From an uncultured Muribaculaceae bacterium (lineage in GTDB: Bacteria; Bacteroidota; Bacteroidia; Bacteroidales; Muribaculaceae): a stretch of DNA of 8,822 bases. The position numbers and the translations under genes were made by a program. Positions 6,460 through 8,822 of the stretch are shown one piece after another. The stretch spans positions 1 to 8,822 of the forward strand of contig CAJTRT010000072.1 in NCBI GenBank assembly GCA_910579105.1. Reading direction: 5' to 3'. Under the pieces are notes generated by a model that saw only the letters and a list, made by a program, of their open reading frames with translations, had not been told where the DNA came from and ran no database searches. Position 1 is the stretch's first letter. Each line of letters begins with the position of its first letter.

Positions 6460-8769
6460 ATGAAAAAGCCCCTGTTCCTTTCCTTCCTTCTCCTTCTCCC
6501 AGCCGCCCCCGTTTCGGCAGCCCCCGCCGTCTCCCCCCTGACCCGCGTCCTCCTCTCCCGTCCGTTCAGCGCGCCCGGCGGAAGCCGGGCGGCCGAATCC
6601 CCCCGCTTCATCCCCGCCATCATCCGTCTCGATGAAGCCGAGGCCCCCGTCCCCTCCTTCCTCCACCTCCTGAGCCGCCGCGGTGACCTCGCCCTCGTCA
6701 ACGTTCCCGCAGAAAGAATCTCCGAGGTAATGTCGGCCCCCGGCATCCTCCGCATGGAGGCCGGCATCTGCGCCCTCCCAACCATGGACGAGGCCCGTAA
6801 ATTCTGCGGCCTCGCCGAATCCCAGGCCGGCGCGCCACCGCTACCCCGCTCATTCGACGGCTCCGGCGTGGTCTGCGGATTCGCCGACACCGGCTTCGAC
6901 CCCGCCCACGTCAACTTCGCCGACCAGGCCACCGGCAAAACACGCGTAAGGCTTCTCGCCAACTATGACCCGTTCATCCCACAGCCCGAAACCGCTTCCT
7001 CCGAAGCCGCGATAGCCGCATGGGAAACCGACGATTCAGGCAACTGGCACGCCACGCACGTCGCCGGAATCCTCGCCGGAAGCTACAACGGCTCCGACGC
7101 GCCATATATGGGTGTCGCCCCCGCCGCCGACATCATTGCCACCACCAGCACCCTCGACGCGCCATACCTCCTCGCCGGCTGCGACCTCATAACCGGCTAT
7201 GCCAGGGAGCACGGAAAGCCCGCGGTGATCAATATGTCGATCTCCTCCTTCACCGGCCCCCGCGACGGCTCGACCCTCTTCAACCAGTACCTCGCCCGGA
7301 TCGCGGAAGAAGCCGCCGTCTGCGTCTCCGCGGGCAACGACGGCGACCGCTATTCCGGCTACTTCCGCTTCACACCCTCCGAGTCCCGACCCGCCGTCGA
7401 AACCCGCGCCATCGGCAGCGACTGGGACTGTATCGACGTCGCCGGAGTGGCCGACCTCTGGAGCCTCGACAGCCGCCCGTTCGACATACGGCCAGTGGTC
7501 TGGGACGACCTCGAGAAAAGAATCTGCCTCGAACTCCCCGCGCTCGACCCGGAAAAAGGGGTTGACTATCTCGAATTTACCCCGGAAAACACCCCCGCGC
7601 TCGCCGCACTCGGCAAATTCGACACCCGCATAGTCCTCACCTGCGAGCTCAACCCCGAAAACAACCGTTTCAACGCCGCCATGGGTATCGACTACACCAA
7701 CAACTCCGGCGAGCACTACCCAAGCCCATACGACCCAGCCAAGTCGCGCTACCACGTAGGCTTCCGCGTCTCTTCCCCGGCAGGCGCCACCGTCGACTGC
7801 CACGTCTCCTCCGCATTGATGATGATGTCCTGCGGCGAGGCCACCGCTCCGGCGTTTTCAAACCAGCTTACCATCAACGACCTCTGCTGCGGCGAAGGGA
7901 TAATAGCCGTCGGAGCGATGTGCACCCGCTCCACAGTCCCAGTCCTCGGCTCCGAAACCCCGAAGGTCGCAACCCCCTATACCCCCGGCTCACCCGCCTC
8001 ATTCACCAGCTTCGGCGACACCCCCCTTGGCACCCTCCCCCACATAAGCGCCCCGGGAGCCCCCGTCATCTCCTCCGTCTCCGGCCCGTACATAACCGCC
8101 AACGAGCTCCCCGACGACCAGTTCTGCGCGAAAACAGAGGCCGACGGCCGCCCCCACTATTGGGGCGAGGCTTCCGGCACCTCCATGTCCTCCCCCTACG
8201 CCGCCGGCGTACTCGCCCTCTGGCTCCAGGCCGACCCCACCCTCACCCCCGCCGAACTGAAACAGATAGCCCTGGAAACCGCCGCCTCTCCCGTTCCCTC
8301 TGCCTCTTCCAGCCCATCCTCTTCTCCCGTCGGGTGCGCCCGTCGGAATACGGGCGAAATCCCCTCCGACCCCCGCTGGGGTGCGGGAATCATCGATGCC
8401 CTTTCCGGTCTCCGCCGCATCCTCGGCATCTCCTCCCTCTCCTCCGTCACCGCCGAGCCTCCCGCCGCCGAATTCCGCCTCGAAGGCTCCACCCTCCTCT
8501 GCGTCCCCCTCCGCTCCACCCTCGTCTCCCTCTCCGCCTACACCCCCGACGGCCGCCTCCTCGTGCGCGAGGCGGAAGCCGGGCAAGGAAGCAATCACGC
8601 CTCCTACCTGTCGGGTTCCGCGAGCTTCAGCGAGCGGTCCTCCTCCCGTCAAGGGAGTTACCAGAACGTCTCCATCACCCTCCCCTCAAATCCCCCTGTG
8701 ATCATCGCGGTCGCCATCCTCGCCGACGGCTCCCGCCATTCCGCCCGCCTCCTCTCCCCGCCCCGCTGA
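6460..8769 (+). CDS. Exported subtilisin-like S8 family serine protease with inserted domain
   Basis: A 769-residue subtilase. Residues 1-20 form a signal peptide (MKK, hydrophobic run, cut near PVSA/AP), so it is exported. A propeptide-like region (about 50-115) precedes the catalytic domain. The catalytic triad is Asp143 (FADTGFD), His197 (HATHVAGILAG, with Ala where HGTH is usual) and Ser575 (GTSMSSPYAAG); Asn293 in SAGNDGD is the oxyanion-hole residue. About 165 extra residues sit between AGN and the IIAVGA strand (481-486), compared with about 20 in subtilisin; this insert is probably a beta-rich domain. A Ser/Pro-rich linker (610-623) and an odd hairpin-encoded stretch (624-636) precede DPRWGAGIIDAL. 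The C-terminus (about 675-769) looks like a beta-sandwich or a T9SS-type tail, interrupted by the 76-bp repeat (residues 702-726). The substrate is unknown. It could be transcribed from the hut operon or separately; no promoter is recognisable. Confidence 0.9.
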   Translation: MKKPLFLSFLLLLPAAPVSAAPAVSPLTRVLLSRPFSAPGGSRAAESPRFIPAIIRLDEAEAPVPSFLHLLSRRGDLALVNVPAERISEVMSAPGILRMEAGICALPTMDEARKFCGLAESQAGAPPLPRSFDGSGVVCGFADTGFDPAHVNFADQATGKTRVRLLANYDPFIPQPETASSEAAIAAWETDDSGNWHATHVAGILAGSYNGSDAPYMGVAPAADIIATTSTLDAPYLLAGCDLITGYAREHGKPAVINMSISSFTGPRDGSTLFNQYLARIAEEAAVCVSAGNDGDRYSGYFRFTPSESRPAVETRAIGSDWDCIDVAGVADLWSLDSRPFDIRPVVWDDLEKRICLELPALDPEKGVDYLEFTPENTPALAALGKFDTRIVLTCELNPENNRFNAAMGIDYTNNSGEHYPSPYDPAKSRYHVGFRVSSPAGATVDCHVSSALMMMSCGEATAPAFSNQLTINDLCCGEGIIAVGAMCTRSTVPVLGSETPKVATPYTPGSPASFTSFGDTPLGTLPHISAPGAPVISSVSGPYITANELPDDQFCAKTEADGRPHYWGEASGTSMSSPYAAGVLALWLQADPTLTPAELKQIALETAASPVPSASSSPSSSPVGCARRNTGEIPSDPRWGAGIIDALSGLRRILGISSLSSVTAEPPAAEFRLEGSTLLCVPLRSTLVSLSAYTPDGRLLVREAEAGQGSNHASYLSGSASFSERSSSRQGSYQNVSITLPSNPPVIIAVAILADGSRHSARLLSPPR
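6572..6591 (+). repeat. Perfect GC hairpin with GGAA tetraloop inside the protease gene
   Basis: CGCCCGGC (6572-6579) pairs fully with GCCGGGCG (6584-6591) around GGAA, a GNRA-type tetraloop. It encodes the APGGSRA part of a low-constraint stretch between the signal peptide and the propeptide. Fourteen bases (6577-6590) are identical to part of repeat copy B (8571-8584), though similarity does not clearly extend further. It may be a separate palindromic insertion, a remnant of the larger repeat, or chance in GC-rich DNA. Confidence 0.45.
8337..8356 (+). repeat. Perfect 7-bp hairpin in Ser/Pro-rich linker of the protease gene
   Basis: CGCCCGT (8337-8343) pairs with ACGGGCG (8350-8356) around CGGAAT. 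The octamer CCCGTCGG also occurs twice in direct order (8327-8334 and 8339-8346). The region encodes about PVGCARRNTGEIPS, an unusual stretch placed after a Ser/Pro tract and before the conserved subtilase C-terminal helix DPRWGAGIIDAL. It looks like added sequence in a surface linker. Whether it is a dispersed element cannot be decided from one copy. Confidence 0.45.
8562..8637 (+). repeat. 76-bp dispersed repeat, copy B (in frame inside protease gene)
   Basis: The second copy of the repeat at 6333-6408, in the same orientation, with 8 substitutions and no gaps. It adds about 25 residues (702-726, VREAEAGQGS... to ...SASFSER) in frame, followed by a short Ser/Arg/Gln-rich tail before NVSITLPSN. 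The left hairpin keeps 6 base pairs (8569-8574 with 8598-8603), and the position that is a G-T wobble in copy A is a C-G pair here. The right hairpin (8618-8637) is identical to copy A. It falls between TPDGRLL and SITLPSN, which look like neighbouring beta-strands of the C-terminal domain. Confidence 0.85.
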
Positions 8770-8822
8770 AAGGCCGCCTGAAAGCCCCTCTCCCGCTCCC
8801 CCCCATCCCCTCCTTCTCCCCC
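8770..8822. other. Non-coding 3' flank, pyrimidine-rich
   Basis: The 53 nt after the protease stop codon are mostly C and T. A short GCTGAAAGGCCGCCTGAAAGCC near-repeat overlaps the stop codon. No intrinsic terminator (hairpin plus T-run), RNA gene or start of a further gene is recognisable before the window ends. Confidence 0.5.

Noticed and set aside
8553..8575. Inverted repeat CCGCCTC / GAGGCGG spanning the left edge of repeat copy B
   Set aside because: A 7-bp stem, but the left arm lies outside the repeat in protease codons and has no counterpart at copy A, so it is likely chance in GC-rich DNA.
1..8822. CRISPR arrays, tRNA or rRNA genes, insertion-sequence transposases, attachment sites
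   Set aside because: Nothing seen: no regularly spaced repeats, no RNA-gene motifs, no transposase or integrase, and almost all bases are taken by identified genes.

Overview
The window carries a same-strand histidine-utilisation (hut) cluster followed by a secreted subtilisin-like protease, all on the + strand. The sequence is very GC-rich, with codons ending mostly in C or G. The likely source is a high-GC member of the Bacteroidota, probably Bacteroidales. The reasons are the fused FtcD-cyclodeaminase, the long ~670-residue urocanase, the Bacteroidales-like spacing of motifs in HutI and the protease, and the lack of strong Shine-Dalgarno sites. The genus is not resolved.

Layout. Bases 1-1507 hold the 3' part of a bifunctional glutamate formimidoyltransferase / formimidoyl-THF cyclodeaminase, cut by the window edge. 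A 39-nt AT-rich gap follows, then hutU (1547-3565), hutH (3572-5065, 6 nt after hutU) and hutI (5081-6322, 15 nt after hutH). A 137-nt spacer follows, and then a 769-residue exported S8 protease (6460-8769). The last 53 nt are non-coding and pyrimidine-rich.

Function. HutH converts histidine to urocanate plus ammonia, HutU makes imidazolonepropionate, HutI opens the ring to N-formimino-glutamate, and FtcD-FchA moves the formimino group to tetrahydrofolate and releases ammonia. The products are glutamate and 5,10-methenyl-THF. The four enzymes form a complete histidine-to-glutamate route. The protease is a predicted exported enzyme with no shown functional link to hut.

Most interesting signal. 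A 76-bp sequence occurs twice at about 89% identity without gaps. One copy (6333-6408) lies in the spacer just after hutI. The other (8562-8637) lies in frame inside the protease gene, within what looks like a C-terminal beta-sandwich domain. Both copies can form the same two hairpins, and most differences between them change amino acids, so conservation looks nucleic-acid-based. The same protease gene has two more compact perfect hairpins (6572-6591 and 8337-8356) in stretches that look like added, low-constraint protein. Together they suggest small palindromic elements that tolerate or exploit in-frame insertion, in the style of Rickettsia palindromic elements but here in a presumed Bacteroidota genome.
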